Assembly (NCBI RefSeq): GCF_000568815.1
Contig: NZ_CP007201.1
Span: 2,799,654-2,863,653, forward strand
Direction: 5' to 3'
DNA length: 64,000 nucleotides
From: Sulfurospirillum multivorans DSM 12446
Lineage (GTDB): Bacteria; Campylobacterota; Campylobacteria; Campylobacterales; Sulfurospirillaceae
Shown here: positions 1 to 8,076 of the stretch, piece by piece
Layout of the letters: the number at the start of each line of letters is the position of its first letter
How positions within the stretch are numbered: position 1 is the first letter of the stretch
Program-made: the position numbers and the translations under genes
The notes under the pieces: model-generated
What the model was told of the DNA's origin: nothing
Database searches by the model: none
What the model saw: only the letters and a program-made list of their open reading frames with translations

Positions 1-1
1 C

Positions 2-115
2 GGTGGGATGTTTGGGAAACACGCCGCCAATCTCAAGAGTTATTTTGACGTGTTAAGCGAAGAAGAGTTGGTCACCTTGTATGACCTGTTACGAAAACTG
101 CAAAAAGCGCAATAA
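2..115 (+). CDS. MarR-family regulator, C-terminal end (partial)
   Basis: The frame is open from the window edge and ends with TAA at 113-115, leaving 37 residues that finish in LSEEELVTLYDLLRKLQKAQ. An acidic turn followed by a leucine-rich helix is how MarR-family regulators usually end. The next gene encodes a YceI protein, and MarR-YceI pairs are common in this phylum. The DNA-binding part lies outside the window, so the family assignment rests on this tail and the neighbour only. Confidence 0.5.
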   Translation, partial: GGMFGKHAANLKSYFDVLSEEELVTLYDLLRKLQKAQ

Positions 116-131
116 TTTTTTGCTCAAATAC

Positions 132-143
132 TACTAATTAGTA
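132..143. promoter_or_regulatory. Perfect palindrome TACTAATTAGTA, possible MarR operator
   Basis: A perfect 12-bp palindrome lies between the MarR-like tail and yceI, about 14 bases before the yceI start codon. MarR-type dimers bind palindromes of this kind next to the gene they control. Its role as an operator is inferred from symmetry and position; AT-rich palindromes also arise by chance. Confidence 0.4.
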
Positions 144-157
144 AAAAAGGAAACCTT

Positions 158-724
158 ATGAAAATCAAAACACTACTCGCAACATCCTTGTTGGCAGGAA
201 CTGCCCTCTTTGCTGGAAACTACAACGTTGATCCTATGCACTCAAGTGCGGATTTTAGCGTCAAACACGCGATGATCTCAACTGTAAAAGGGAATTTTTC
301 AACATTTAACGGAAGTTTTGTATACGATGAAGCGACCAAAACGCTTAAGTCTTTAAATGGAACCATTCAAGCAACTTCCATCGATACAGGTATTAAAGAC
401 AGAGACGAGCATTTACGCTCAGCTGATCTTTTTGATGTTGCAAAGTACCCAACCATCACGTTTGCATTGGATGAAATCAAAGGTGACAAAGCCTATGGAA
501 AACTCACAATGAAAGGTATTACAAAACCTGTTGTTTTAGTTTTTGAGAACGGTGGAGCCGCGACAGATCTTTATGGCAACAAACGTGTTGGACTGGGACT
601 AACAGGCAAGATCAACCGCTCAGACTTTGGCATCACATGGAACAAAGCCCTTGAAACAGGTGGTGTGATCGTGGGTGAAGAGGTTAAAATCGACGTAGCC
701 CTTGAGGGAATTTTACAAAAATAA
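158..724 (+). CDS. YceI-family periplasmic protein
   Basis: The 188-residue protein starts with a signal peptide (MKIKT, a hydrophobic stretch, and a likely cut after LFA at residue 19). The mature part follows the YceI lipocalin-like pattern: YNVDPMHSSADFSVKHAMIS near the start, an IDTGIKDRDEHLRSADLFDV segment in the middle, and GLTGKINRSDFGI near the end. YceI proteins bind isoprenoid lipids such as polyprenyl chains or quinones in the periplasm, and their physiological role is often linked to stress. A ribosome binding site (AAGGAAA) precedes the ATG. It follows a MarR-like gene after about 40 bases and is probably controlled by it. Confidence 0.93.
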   Translation: MKIKTLLATSLLAGTALFAGNYNVDPMHSSADFSVKHAMISTVKGNFSTFNGSFVYDEATKTLKSLNGTIQATSIDTGIKDRDEHLRSADLFDVAKYPTITFALDEIKGDKAYGKLTMKGITKPVVLVFENGGAATDLYGNKRVGLGLTGKINRSDFGITWNKALETGGVIVGEEVKIDVALEGILQK

Positions 725-726
725 TA

Positions 727-887
727 GACTTTTTTCATAGCCCTTGAAAAGAGTAAGAGCTTGTCAAGAGTGCGTTAATTTTCAAAACTCAAAATTGAGT
801 CATAGCCGTAGCTATGGCGATGTTTTTAGTTTTTAAAAGTGATGTGCTATGGACAAACTCTTTTTTCAATGGGTTGTGAAAGAAGTC
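727..887. repeat. Long imperfect inverted repeat (hairpin element) between yceI and pirin gene
   Basis: Almost the whole intergenic stretch folds back on itself. The left end GACTTTTTTCATAGCCCTTG pairs with the right end, whose reverse complement begins GACTTCTTTCACAACCCATTG. Similarity continues inward through GTTTGTC and a CATAGC segment to a perfect centre CATAGC-CGTA-GCTATG at 801-816. The arms are about 80 bases each with roughly two thirds of positions matching. No credible gene lies inside. It could be a MITE-like element or an RNA hairpin; no second copy was seen in this window. Confidence 0.7.
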
Positions 888-915
888 TCATGCTTTACAT
901 GTAAAGGAATCAATC

Positions 916-1623
916 ATGTCATTTATCATTCATAGAGCCAACCAAAGAGGCGCTGCAGAGCATGGTTGGCTTCATAGCCATTTTAGTTTTTCATTTGCCG
1001 AGTATTACAATCCTTCCCGCATGGGTTTTGGCGCACTGCGTGTCATTAATGATGACATCGTGGAGGCAGGAGAGGGTTTTGGAATGCACCCGCACCGCGA
1101 TATGGAGATCATCTCCATCGTCACTAAAGGGGTTTTGATTCACAAAGACTCGTTTGGCAATCACGGCGAAGTTCATGCCGGTGAAATTCAGTATATGAGT
1201 GCAGGCGAAGGGGTTTTACACTCCGAATTTGCCTCAAAAGATGAGTCCGCCGCGCTGTTTCAAATCTGGATACACCCAAACCAAAAAGGTGGAAAACCAC
1301 TCTACAACCAACGTGATTTTAGAGATGTCACCAAGAGCAATCAGTGGGTAACGCTCGTTTCACCTGATGGTGCAGACAACTCTATTGCAATTAAGCAAGA
1401 CGCATTCATTGCGACCACTGAGCTCGATGAGGGTAAAACCATTTCCTTAGCGCCCTCTTCCCCAAATCGTGGTAAACTCGTACTGGTTGTCGAAGGCGAA
1501 ATAAAAATCGATGGTGCCACGCTTGAAACACGCGATGAAGTGCAGATTACCGAAGAAAAAGCCTACGAGATCAAAGCGTTGAAACCCTCTTGGGTTTTGG
1601 TATTTGATGTGCCAATGCACTAA
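916..1623 (+). CDS. Pirin-family bicupin protein
   Basis: The 235-residue protein has the pirin/YhhW layout of two cupin barrels. The N-terminal barrel holds the metal ligands H58 and H60 (GMHPHRDMEI) and H102 and E104 (GVLHSEF). YhhW-type proteins can act as quercetin dioxygenases in vitro; their physiological substrate is usually unknown. A TTTACATGTAAA palindrome ends 10 bases before the ATG and runs straight into the ribosome binding site (AAAGGA). The CDGSH gene follows after 18 bases, suggesting an operon that ends at the terminator at 1869-1899. Confidence 0.92.
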   Translation: MSFIIHRANQRGAAEHGWLHSHFSFSFAEYYNPSRMGFGALRVINDDIVEAGEGFGMHPHRDMEIISIVTKGVLIHKDSFGNHGEVHAGEIQYMSAGEGVLHSEFASKDESAALFQIWIHPNQKGGKPLYNQRDFRDVTKSNQWVTLVSPDGADNSIAIKQDAFIATTELDEGKTISLAPSSPNRGKLVLVVEGEIKIDGATLETRDEVQITEEKAYEIKALKPSWVLVFDVPMH

Positions 1624-1641
1624 ACGTATAAAGGAAATACC

Positions 1642-1854
1642 ATGTCACCTGTTAAAATGTCACTTGAAGCCAATAAAGAGTACCACTTCTGTACTTGTGG
1701 TAAAAGTGCTACCTCTGTTTTATGCGATGGTAGCCATAGAGGTTCAGGTCTTGCACCTAAAACATTTTTTGTTCCTGAGAGCAAAGAGTATTACCTCTGC
1801 GCCTGTAAAAAGAGCGCCAATGCTCCTTTTTGTGATGGAAGTCACGCAAAATAA
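1642..1854 (+). CDS. Double CDGSH-type iron-sulfur protein
   Basis: The 70-residue protein has two CDGSH zinc-finger-like repeats, each with the three-Cys, one-His ligand set of a [2Fe-2S] cluster: C17, C19, C28, H32, and C53, C55, C64, H68. The second repeat reads CACKKSANAPFCDGSH. Small bacterial CDGSH proteins are redox-active cluster carriers of unclear duty. It follows the pirin gene closely in the same direction and has its own AAGGAAA ribosome binding site. A longer overlapping frame from 1604 lacks this motif and was not used. Confidence 0.93.
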   Translation: MSPVKMSLEANKEYHFCTCGKSATSVLCDGSHRGSGLAPKTFFVPESKEYYLCACKKSANAPFCDGSHAK

Positions 1855-1868
1855 CTAAAGGCCTTTAC

Positions 1869-1899
1869 AGGAGTGAAAAGACTTTCACTCCTCTTTTTC
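1869..1899 (+). terminator. Rho-independent terminator after pirin-CDGSH operon
   Basis: AGGAGTGAAA at 1869-1878 pairs perfectly with TTTCACTCCT at 1883-1892 across a four-base loop and is followed by CTTTTT. It sits 14 bases after the CDGSH stop codon. Confidence 0.88.
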
Positions 1900-1902
1900 G
1901 TG

Positions 1903-1908
1903 TATAAT
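1903..1908 (+). promoter_or_regulatory. -10 box of DUF234 gene
   Basis: TGTATAATGA contains a perfect TATAAT 29 bases before the start codon at 1938, directly after the preceding terminator. An upstream TG gives it an extended -10 character, which is typical of this phylum, where -35 boxes are weak. Confidence 0.6.
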
Positions 1909-1937
1909 GACGAAAAACAATCAAAGGCTCTTTTTTT

Positions 1938-2852
1938 ATGTCAAAACATCCTACCCTCCTTCAACAATTTCGTTCTTTTTATCTTCAAAACAAGCTGAGC
2001 GACCTTGAAATCGCCATCGAATACTTCAGTGTTTTTGGCGGCACCAGTTGGAATGTCGATACTACCAAACCTCTTTTTGATCTGATCGCACATAAGATTT
2101 TAAAAAACTACACCTACATTCATGCCGACATCACCAAACTTACCTACAGCAATAAACTTTCGCATGCACTACTCACTGCCTGTGCTACGGGCGATCGTCG
2201 TGTCTACTCTTCGTACAAAAAAGCACGTTTGAGTCGAGAAGAAGGCAATGAAGCCTTGCATGCACTGTTGCGCAGTGAGATCGTTGAGCTTGAGTATTCA
2301 TTGGAGCGCCCTGTTCGTGAAGAGGATGATAACTCCGATAAACTGAACTTCATTAGTCCGTTTATGCGCTTTTGGTTTGCCTTTGTCTCCCCTTTTTACA
2401 AAACCATCAAAGAGAATGATTTTAGCGAAGTCGAAAAAGCGTTTACCAACCGCGAACAAGGCTTTAACGATCTTATTTTTGAAAAACTCGCTCAGGAATT
2501 GTTGAAAAAAAGTTTGATCGAAGATCCGATTGTGGAGATAGGCAGTTATTGGGATAAAAACGCAGAGATTGATATTTTGGCGAAAACGAAATCGGGAAAA
2601 CTCATCGCAGGTGCGTGCAAATACACCAACACCAAAGTGAAAAAAACCGAGCTGAGTAAACTCAAAGAGCAATGTGCCAAAGCTGAATTTGAGCCTGATA
2701 TGTTCGTTCTGTTTAGCAAAAGTGGTTACAGCTCGGAACTCAAAGCGCTTAAGGGAGAGGATCTTAAACTTTTTACGCTCAAAAGTTTGAAACCGTTGGT
2801 GGAAGAGATTGGTGAAAAAGAGTTGATCCCGTGTGAGGGAAAGAAATACTAA
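1938..2852 (+). CDS. DUF234 domain-containing protein
   Basis: The 304-residue protein resembles the C-terminal DUF234 part of archaeal-type ATPases but has no ATPase domain; no Walker motif is visible. The N-terminal half looks like a winged-helix/helical segment (FSVFGGTSWNVDTTKPLFDL). The C-terminal half reads EIGSYWDKNAEIDILAKTKS followed by GKLIAGACKYT, a layout like the acidic-core strand pair of PD-(D/E)XK nuclease folds. It has its own promoter and terminator, so it is probably a single-gene unit. Function unknown; the nuclease-like reading is an inference from pattern. Confidence 0.7.
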   Translation: MSKHPTLLQQFRSFYLQNKLSDLEIAIEYFSVFGGTSWNVDTTKPLFDLIAHKILKNYTYIHADITKLTYSNKLSHALLTACATGDRRVYSSYKKARLSREEGNEALHALLRSEIVELEYSLERPVREEDDNSDKLNFISPFMRFWFAFVSPFYKTIKENDFSEVEKAFTNREQGFNDLIFEKLAQELLKKSLIEDPIVEIGSYWDKNAEIDILAKTKSGKLIAGACKYTNTKVKKTELSKLKEQCAKAEFEPDMFVLFSKSGYSSELKALKGEDLKLFTLKSLKPLVEEIGEKELIPCEGKKY

Positions 2853-2853
2853 C

Positions 2854-2881
2854 AAAAGGAGGGAGAGAAATCTCCTTTTTT
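2854..2881 (+). terminator. Rho-independent terminator after DUF234 gene
   Basis: AAAAGGAG at 2854-2861 pairs with CTCCTTTTT at 2872-2880, and the T-run belongs to the second arm. The structure lies just after the stop codon and before the end of the convergent HD-domain gene. Confidence 0.75.
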
Positions 2882-2896
2882 GATTCCACCACGCTT

Positions 2897-3871
2897 TTAC
2901 ATGTAAAGCTGATATGCCTCAATTTTTTCGCTTAATTTCGTGGCAAGATAGCGATGCGCATAGCCAAGTTCACTCAAAATCACCTTTGCTTCTTCCAAAT
3001 ATGCTCTTTTTTTCGCTTCATCCCACTGCTTAGGTGGCTCCCCAAGATTCGTAATGCGATCGGCAAGTTTGACCATTGCCACACAGTTTTGACGCTTTTT
3101 GAGTCGTTCTAAACTATCGCGCATTTGCGCCTCTTTGGACAACAAATTCTTCTCTTTCGTGAGTGCTAAAACGCCTTTGGCGATCACCTCTTTGTTACCT
3201 GCGATGGGGCTCTCTTTCGTGATCTTGGTGGTCGTGTCTTCGTTTACGTCATGCAAAAGCGCACAAGCAATGGCAACATTAACTTCATCATAACTGAGTG
3301 GCTCACACGACAAAGCATTGATGACTTCGGCGGTAACACTTAAAAGGTGCATCGAATACGGCAAGCCATGCGGTGTCTTTTGCTCACCGTGCGCCAACAG
3401 TACAAAGGCAAGGTTTTCTTTGAAAAATTCGACACTAAAAAGCTCTTTAGGCAACATTACCTCTTGTTTTGGGACTTTAGGCAGACGTGGAGTTTTGTTT
3501 TTTTCAATTTTAGCGTAGTGCGCTTCCTCTTCATTTTCACTAAAATAGAGCAAATAGATGCCCTCTTCACACACAAGCTCTAGCTCTTCGTAGTGTTCAT
3601 GCTCATTCAGTTGGGCATAAAGGTTTACATGTAAAACCTTTGAGATCGAAGAACTCAGTGTATGTGTGACTTTTGCAGGAGGCAAAGGAATGGAGTCTAG
3701 CTGAAAACACTCCAGATAACCCATCGCGCCACCTGCAACATGAAAATTGATCGTGAGACTTCGCTGTTTGCCCTCTTTAAGGTAGGCGATTTCAAGAAGA
3801 GTGTGAAGCGTATAAAGGGCCACGACGTCGCAGCCCTCAATATCGTTTAAATAAGCCCATTTTTCACGCAT
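2897..3871 (-). CDS. HD-domain hydrolase, RelA/SpoT-like
   Basis: The 324-residue protein carries a C-terminal HD phosphohydrolase domain of the type in SpoT/MESH1: H175 (PYSMHLL), H207-D208 in LLHDVNED, and D271 in KLADRITNL. No (p)ppGpp synthetase domain follows. The first 150 residues match nothing I recognise. It may hydrolyse (p)ppGpp or a related nucleotide, but the substrate is inferred from the domain only. The gene ends inside a TTTACATGTAAA copy (last codons Tyr-Met-stop), and another copy at 3880-3891 lies eight bases before the ATG. Confidence 0.78.
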   Translation of the reverse strand: MREKWAYLNDIEGCDVVALYTLHTLLEIAYLKEGKQRSLTINFHVAGGAMGYLECFQLDSIPLPPAKVTHTLSSSISKVLHVNLYAQLNEHEHYEELELVCEEGIYLLYFSENEEEAHYAKIEKNKTPRLPKVPKQEVMLPKELFSVEFFKENLAFVLLAHGEQKTPHGLPYSMHLLSVTAEVINALSCEPLSYDEVNVAIACALLHDVNEDTTTKITKESPIAGNKEVIAKGVLALTKEKNLLSKEAQMRDSLERLKKRQNCVAMVKLADRITNLGEPPKQWDEAKKRAYLEEAKVILSELGYAHRYLATKLSEKIEAYQLYM

Positions 3872-3899
3872 AATTGACCTTTACATGTAAAGAGGATAG

Positions 3900-4106
3900 C
3901 TACTTTTTACACAGCTCATCAAACCACTTCTCATTTTCAGCGGAACGGTTCGCTTTGGAGCGTAAAAGTGCGTCGCGCATTGAAACCAAATCGTCCAATT
4001 CCAAGAACTCTAACATTGAAAATGAAGAAATGGGAGCATTTGGATCAGATTCTATGAGCAGTTCTATCTCGTGTATAAGTGCCATTTTATCGGCATTCTC
4101 TAGCAT
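3900..4106 (-). CDS. Small hypothetical protein
   Basis: A 68-residue acidic, helix-forming protein (MLENADKMALIHEIELLIES at the start, KWFDELCKK at the end) lies 28 bases upstream of the HD-domain gene in the same direction, so the two are probably co-transcribed. No family is recognised and no membrane segment is visible. The start is supported by a preceding AAAGGTCA. Confidence 0.55.
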   Translation of the reverse strand: MLENADKMALIHEIELLIESDPNAPISSFSMLEFLELDDLVSMRDALLRSKANRSAENEKWFDELCKK

Positions 4107-4146
4107 TCATTGACCTTTGATTAACAAACTATGATTGGTTTTATTG

Positions 4147-4152
4147 TATAAT
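4147..4152 (+). promoter_or_regulatory. -10 box of DsbC-like gene
   Basis: TTGTATAATACC contains a perfect TATAAT with the upstream TG of an extended -10, 48 bases before the start at 4201. A ribosome binding site (TAAGGAAAATGA) precedes that start. Confidence 0.6.
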
Positions 4153-4200
4153 ACCTTACATTTCATGCAGATTAGTTTCTGCAACTTATAAGGAAAATGA

Positions 4201-4920
4201 ATGAAAAAATATCTTTTAACGCTTGTTGCACTTTTCTCAACCACTCTTTTTGCAGCAACCGACGCACAAATTGTTGAACACTTTAAATCAACCGTGCAAG
4301 TCCCCAATATTACGATTACTATCGTCTCACGCAAACCTGTTGAAGGCATTGATGGTATGGATTTCGTGACTCTGAGTCTTAGCGATGGCACACGTTCTCA
4401 AAAACTGAGCATCTTCACCAAAGATGACCTCATCTTCCCTGATGTGATTAGCATCAAGCAAGGTGGAAGCATCAAAGAGATGATGGAGATGGCAGAGCTT
4501 CAGAAAAAGCTTTCAGCGATCTACAAAAAAGAGGAGAAGAAAAATGTGATCTCTTTGGGTAACGACCCTAAAAAAGAGACCTTAGTTGTCTTCACCGATC
4601 CTGAATGTCCTTACTGCAGACAAGAGCTTGCTCAAATCGAGCAACGCCTTACCACCAACAATCTTAAGTTGATTTTCACACCGGTTCACGAGCGCAGTTC
4701 CCTTGAAAAATCTGTGATTATTTACAACGAAACATCCAAAGTCAAAACCGATGCAGATAAGATCAAAATCTTGAAAAAATACTACGATGAAAACGTCAAA
4801 TATGAGCAAAAAATCAGCGATGCAGATGTCGCGCATATTGATGCACTTAAACTAAAATACTTTGGTGCTGGCATCAAAGGAGTACCGTTTATCGTGAAAG
4901 AGAAAGAGCTTTTAAAATAA
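4201..4920 (+). CDS. DsbC/DsbG-like thiol:disulfide protein
   Basis: The 239-residue protein has a signal peptide ending near residue 18 (LFAAT), an N-terminal dimerisation-like segment, and a thioredoxin-fold domain with the active site C136-P-Y-C139 (DPECPYCRQEL). A likely cis-proline lies in GVPFIV near the C terminus. It probably shuffles or reduces disulfides in the periplasm. The CPYC dipeptide differs from the CGYC common in E. coli DsbC. It has its own promoter and is followed by a hairpin before the PAS gene. Confidence 0.87.
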   Translation: MKKYLLTLVALFSTTLFAATDAQIVEHFKSTVQVPNITITIVSRKPVEGIDGMDFVTLSLSDGTRSQKLSIFTKDDLIFPDVISIKQGGSIKEMMEMAELQKKLSAIYKKEEKKNVISLGNDPKKETLVVFTDPECPYCRQELAQIEQRLTTNNLKLIFTPVHERSSLEKSVIIYNETSKVKTDADKIKILKKYYDENVKYEQKISDADVAHIDALKLKYFGAGIKGVPFIVKEKELLK

Positions 4921-4935
4921 CGCTCCCTGCCTTTG

Positions 4936-4961
4936 TATCCCGCTTTTCATAAGGCGGGATA
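4936..4961 (+). terminator. GC-rich hairpin between DsbC-like and PAS genes
   Basis: TATCCCGC at 4936-4943 pairs with GCGGGATA at 4954-4961 around a ten-base loop. No T-run follows, so it may weaken rather than stop transcription, or act as an mRNA 3' end stabiliser. Confidence 0.5.
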
Positions 4962-4984
4962 AACTCCATTTCAAAGAGGTTGGT

Positions 4985-6121
4985 ATGTCCCAGATCGTCC
5001 TTTTTGCCATCATTGCTTTTTTAGGGGTTATCGCCTTAACCCTCTACTTTCGCCTTCAAAAACTCCAATCAAGCGCTCAAACACCCAAGCAACATCCCAT
5101 GCAAGAAGCGGAGACGTTTCAAGCCATGCCTCTGCCCATTCTTTACAAAAAAAATGCGCAATGGTTCACCAATAAAGCCTTTACACATGCTTTTGGCACG
5201 ATGAGCAAAGAGAATGCCGAGCTTTTAAGCACCCTTCCAAAAAACGGCGAACACGCGATGGAGCTTCAATTTGACAATGGCATCACCAAGCAAACGCTGA
5301 TCTACACAGCACCTCTCTTAGGCGCAACGGGTGATTTTGTTGCGATGATCGTTGACATTGCGCATTTGCATAAAAGCAAAGCCTTGTTGATGCAGCAAAA
5401 AGAGCGTTTAGAACTCGCCCTTGAGGGAAGTGATGAGGCATTGTGGGACTGGGATATGAAAAATGAGACCATCTTCTACTCTTCAAAATGGAAACAGTTG
5501 ATGGGCTATGAAACCAAAGATCACCCCTCTACCCTCTCCTCGTGGCTCAATTTAGTCCATTCCAAAGATATGGCATTGGTAAATGAACGCTTAAAAGCGC
5601 ATCTGGATGGCAAGAGCGATCTGTTTGTGGTCGATCATCGCGTACGCGGGAGTGAGCCTTTGCGCTGGGTCAATGTGCGAGGCAAGGTCATTGTGGGTAA
5701 AAACGAACAGCCTATTCGTATGGTTGGCACCATTCGCGATATCAGCAACCGTAAAGGTGAAGAGGTTCGAGAACACGCGGAACACGAACGTTTTATCGCT
5801 TTTGTGGAGCATATCCCAGCGCTTTGTTTTATTAAAAATGCGCAGGGGCATTATCTGTATATGAATCAAGCTTATCAAAAATTCTTGGGCTTCAAAACAT
5901 GGAAAGACAAAACAGCGATGAGCCTTTTCAATGAAAGAACAGCGGCAGAGATTGCTGAGACGGATCGTTTGAGCCTTTATGAAGGGATACAGGAGCACAA
6001 TATTACACTCCCCACAGCAGAAGGGTTTAACACCTATTTTCATCTGTATAAATTTGTCATTGATGAAGAAAATGAAAAATTACTCTGTGGATTTTGCATT
6101 AACAAACCGTTCAAAGAGTAG
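4985..6121 (+). CDS. Membrane-anchored PAS-domain protein without output domain
   Basis: The 378-residue protein has one N-terminal membrane helix (residues 5-22) and two PAS regions. The first, about 128-255, ends in the PAC-like WVNVRGKVIVGKNEQPIRMVG and TIRDISNRK; the second is about 270-375. No kinase, GGDEF or other output domain is visible. It lies directly before a response regulator/kinase pair (38 bases to the regulator start), so it may be an accessory sensor for that pair. That role is inferred from location only. Confidence 0.72.
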   Translation: MSQIVLFAIIAFLGVIALTLYFRLQKLQSSAQTPKQHPMQEAETFQAMPLPILYKKNAQWFTNKAFTHAFGTMSKENAELLSTLPKNGEHAMELQFDNGITKQTLIYTAPLLGATGDFVAMIVDIAHLHKSKALLMQQKERLELALEGSDEALWDWDMKNETIFYSSKWKQLMGYETKDHPSTLSSWLNLVHSKDMALVNERLKAHLDGKSDLFVVDHRVRGSEPLRWVNVRGKVIVGKNEQPIRMVGTIRDISNRKGEEVREHAEHERFIAFVEHIPALCFIKNAQGHYLYMNQAYQKFLGFKTWKDKTAMSLFNERTAAEIAETDRLSLYEGIQEHNITLPTAEGFNTYFHLYKFVIDEENEKLLCGFCINKPFKE

Positions 6122-6159
6122 GTGTATGATTGTTTAAGACCAATTTTCAGGATAAAACA

Positions 6160-6840
6160 ATGCAACCGAACCTCATAATGATCGAGGATGATGTCGAACT
6201 TGCCGAAATCTTATGCAATTTTTTAAAACGCTATAACATCACCGTCACCAACTACGACGACCCCTATCTTGGCATCAGTGCACTAAGCCTTATCAAATAT
6301 GACCTGCTCATTTTAGACCTCTCTTTGCCTGGTATGGACGGGCTAGAGATCTGCAAAGAGGTACGCGCCAAAAGCGATATTCCCATCATCATCTCCTCCG
6401 CACGAAGCGACTTGGAAGATAAAATCGTAGGCTTGGAACTTGGAGCAGACGACTACTTACCCAAACCCTATGAGCCCAAAGAGCTTTACGCGCGCATCAT
6501 CAGTGTGCTCAGACGCTACAAAAAAAGTAACTCAGTCAGTGAAGAGAGCAGTAGTTCCACGTTGATTCTCAAAGAAGAGAGTCACACCATCTTTTTTCAA
6601 GGTACACCACTCACACTCACCCCTGCGGAATACGACGTGCTCACCCATCTCATCAAAAAAAACAACTGCGTGGTCTCACGAACAGAGCTGCTTAACAGCG
6701 CACTGAGTCTCAATGAAGAGAATGAGAGCAGAAGCCTTGACGTGCTCATCAGCCGTATTCGTACCAAACTAGGCGAGAGCTCCAAAGAGCCTAAGCTGAT
6801 TCATTCCGTCAGAGGTATCGGGTATAGGCTTCAAGCATGA
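6160..6840 (+). CDS. OmpR-family response regulator (first ArsR-like)
   Basis: A receiver domain (phospho-acceptor D53 in LDLSLPGMDGL) is followed by a winged-helix DNA-binding domain ending in SVRGIGYRLQA, 226 residues in all. ATG 6160 was chosen over a TTG at 6130 because CAGGAT lies a suitable distance before it. The kinase gene overlaps its stop by four bases (ATGA). Closely resembles the regulator at 40402-41073, so the two pairs are probably paralogues of the ArsRS type of this phylum. Confidence 0.9.
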   Translation: MQPNLIMIEDDVELAEILCNFLKRYNITVTNYDDPYLGISALSLIKYDLLILDLSLPGMDGLEICKEVRAKSDIPIIISSARSDLEDKIVGLELGADDYLPKPYEPKELYARIISVLRRYKKSNSVSEESSSSTLILKEESHTIFFQGTPLTLTPAEYDVLTHLIKKNNCVVSRTELLNSALSLNEENESRSLDVLISRIRTKLGESSKEPKLIHSVRGIGYRLQA

Positions 6841-8066
6841 GGTGGTACCACTCCATCATCACGCGTATTTCGCTCATTTTTGCCCTCTCGTTGTTTGGCA
6901 TCACAGCGATCTTTGTCTCCATCGCACAGTATGAAACGGATAGAGAACTGCAAACAATGTTTGACTACTCGCGCGTTGCCTTACGCTCTTCGTTTGATCG
7001 CACCACGAAAGCTATCGACTTTGACAAGATGGAAGAGATCGGGTTTAAACTCGTTACCGATGAAGCGCTCAAACAAAAAATTCTCGAACGCCCTCGTCCT
7101 CCCAAACCGTTTCCGATGAAACGCATGGAAGAGCGGTTTCATTTTCTAATTGATTCGGTGCCGTATCGTATGCACATTTACACCATTTTGTTGGCACGCG
7201 ACGCACCGCCTATCGTCTTTGAAACGCCTTTAAAAAAAGAGATGATGCCCCGCCTCATTTTGCCACTGTTGAGCCTTGCATTTGTCATTTTTTTATACAT
7301 TGGCATTATTCGAAGCATTCTGCCGCTTAAAACACTCAGAGAGAAGATCAAACACTTTGCCAACGGGGATTATGACATTACATGTAAAAGCAGTAAAAAA
7401 GATGAAATCGCCGCCCTTGCCAATGAATTTGACAGTGCCGTTTTCAAAATCAAATCACTTCGAGACTCCAGACAGCTCTTTTTGCGCAACATCATGCACG
7501 AGCTCAAAACGCCCATTACCAAGGGAAAACTCGCCGCTGAAATGATTGAAGATGCCGCATATGCAAGGATCTTGCAAAACGTTTTCAACCGCCAAGAAGC
7601 ACTTTTGGAAGAGTTCTCGCGCATTGAAAAACTGAGTGCTGATGAGCTAAAATTGGAGATCAATCGTTATCATATTGAAGACGTGGTGGATTTTGCCCTT
7701 GACATTTTAGATGACAAACGAGAAAGCATTACATGTAAACTGGTACCGATGGAACTAGAGGTAGACTTTGAGCTGTTTGGCGTGGCGCTGAAAAACCTTT
7801 TGGACAATGGCATCAACTACTCCGACGACCACCACGTCAGCCTTCGCAATGATCTTAAAACCATCACCATTTCCAACCACGCCCCCGCGTTGGAGTTCAC
7901 CATTGAACGCTACGCTGAGCCTTATTTTCTAGAGGGCAAAAAACAAAAAAGCTCACGCGGTCTTGGCTTTGGACTGTTTATCACATGGCACGTGATTCGC
8001 CTACACGGGATGCGACTTGACTACAAACACGAAGCAGGCATGAACTGTTTTACGATTTACATGTAA
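6837..8066 (+). CDS. Sensor histidine kinase (first ArsS-like)
   Basis: The 409-residue kinase has membrane helices at about 10-30 and 139-158 flanking a periplasmic sensor region, a HAMP-like stretch, and a HisKA domain with H221 in RNIMHELKTPITKG. The ATP-binding domain reads NLLDNGINYSD then SSRGLGFGLFI. Partner of the regulator encoded just upstream. The reading frame ends in a TTTACATGTAAA copy (Tyr-Met-stop), and two more copies of the ten-base core lie within the gene. The input signal is unknown. Confidence 0.9.
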   Translation: MRWYHSIITRISLIFALSLFGITAIFVSIAQYETDRELQTMFDYSRVALRSSFDRTTKAIDFDKMEEIGFKLVTDEALKQKILERPRPPKPFPMKRMEERFHFLIDSVPYRMHIYTILLARDAPPIVFETPLKKEMMPRLILPLLSLAFVIFLYIGIIRSILPLKTLREKIKHFANGDYDITCKSSKKDEIAALANEFDSAVFKIKSLRDSRQLFLRNIMHELKTPITKGKLAAEMIEDAAYARILQNVFNRQEALLEEFSRIEKLSADELKLEINRYHIEDVVDFALDILDDKRESITCKLVPMELEVDFELFGVALKNLLDNGINYSDDHHVSLRNDLKTITISNHAPALEFTIERYAEPYFLEGKKQKSSRGLGFGLFITWHVIRLHGMRLDYKHEAGMNCFTIYM

Positions 8067-8076
8067 AGGAAAATTT

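Noticed and set aside
2298-2855. 185-residue frame antisense to the DUF234 gene
   Set aside because: It is rich in Phe and Cys runs typical of an antisense shadow, has no ribosome binding site and no family pattern.
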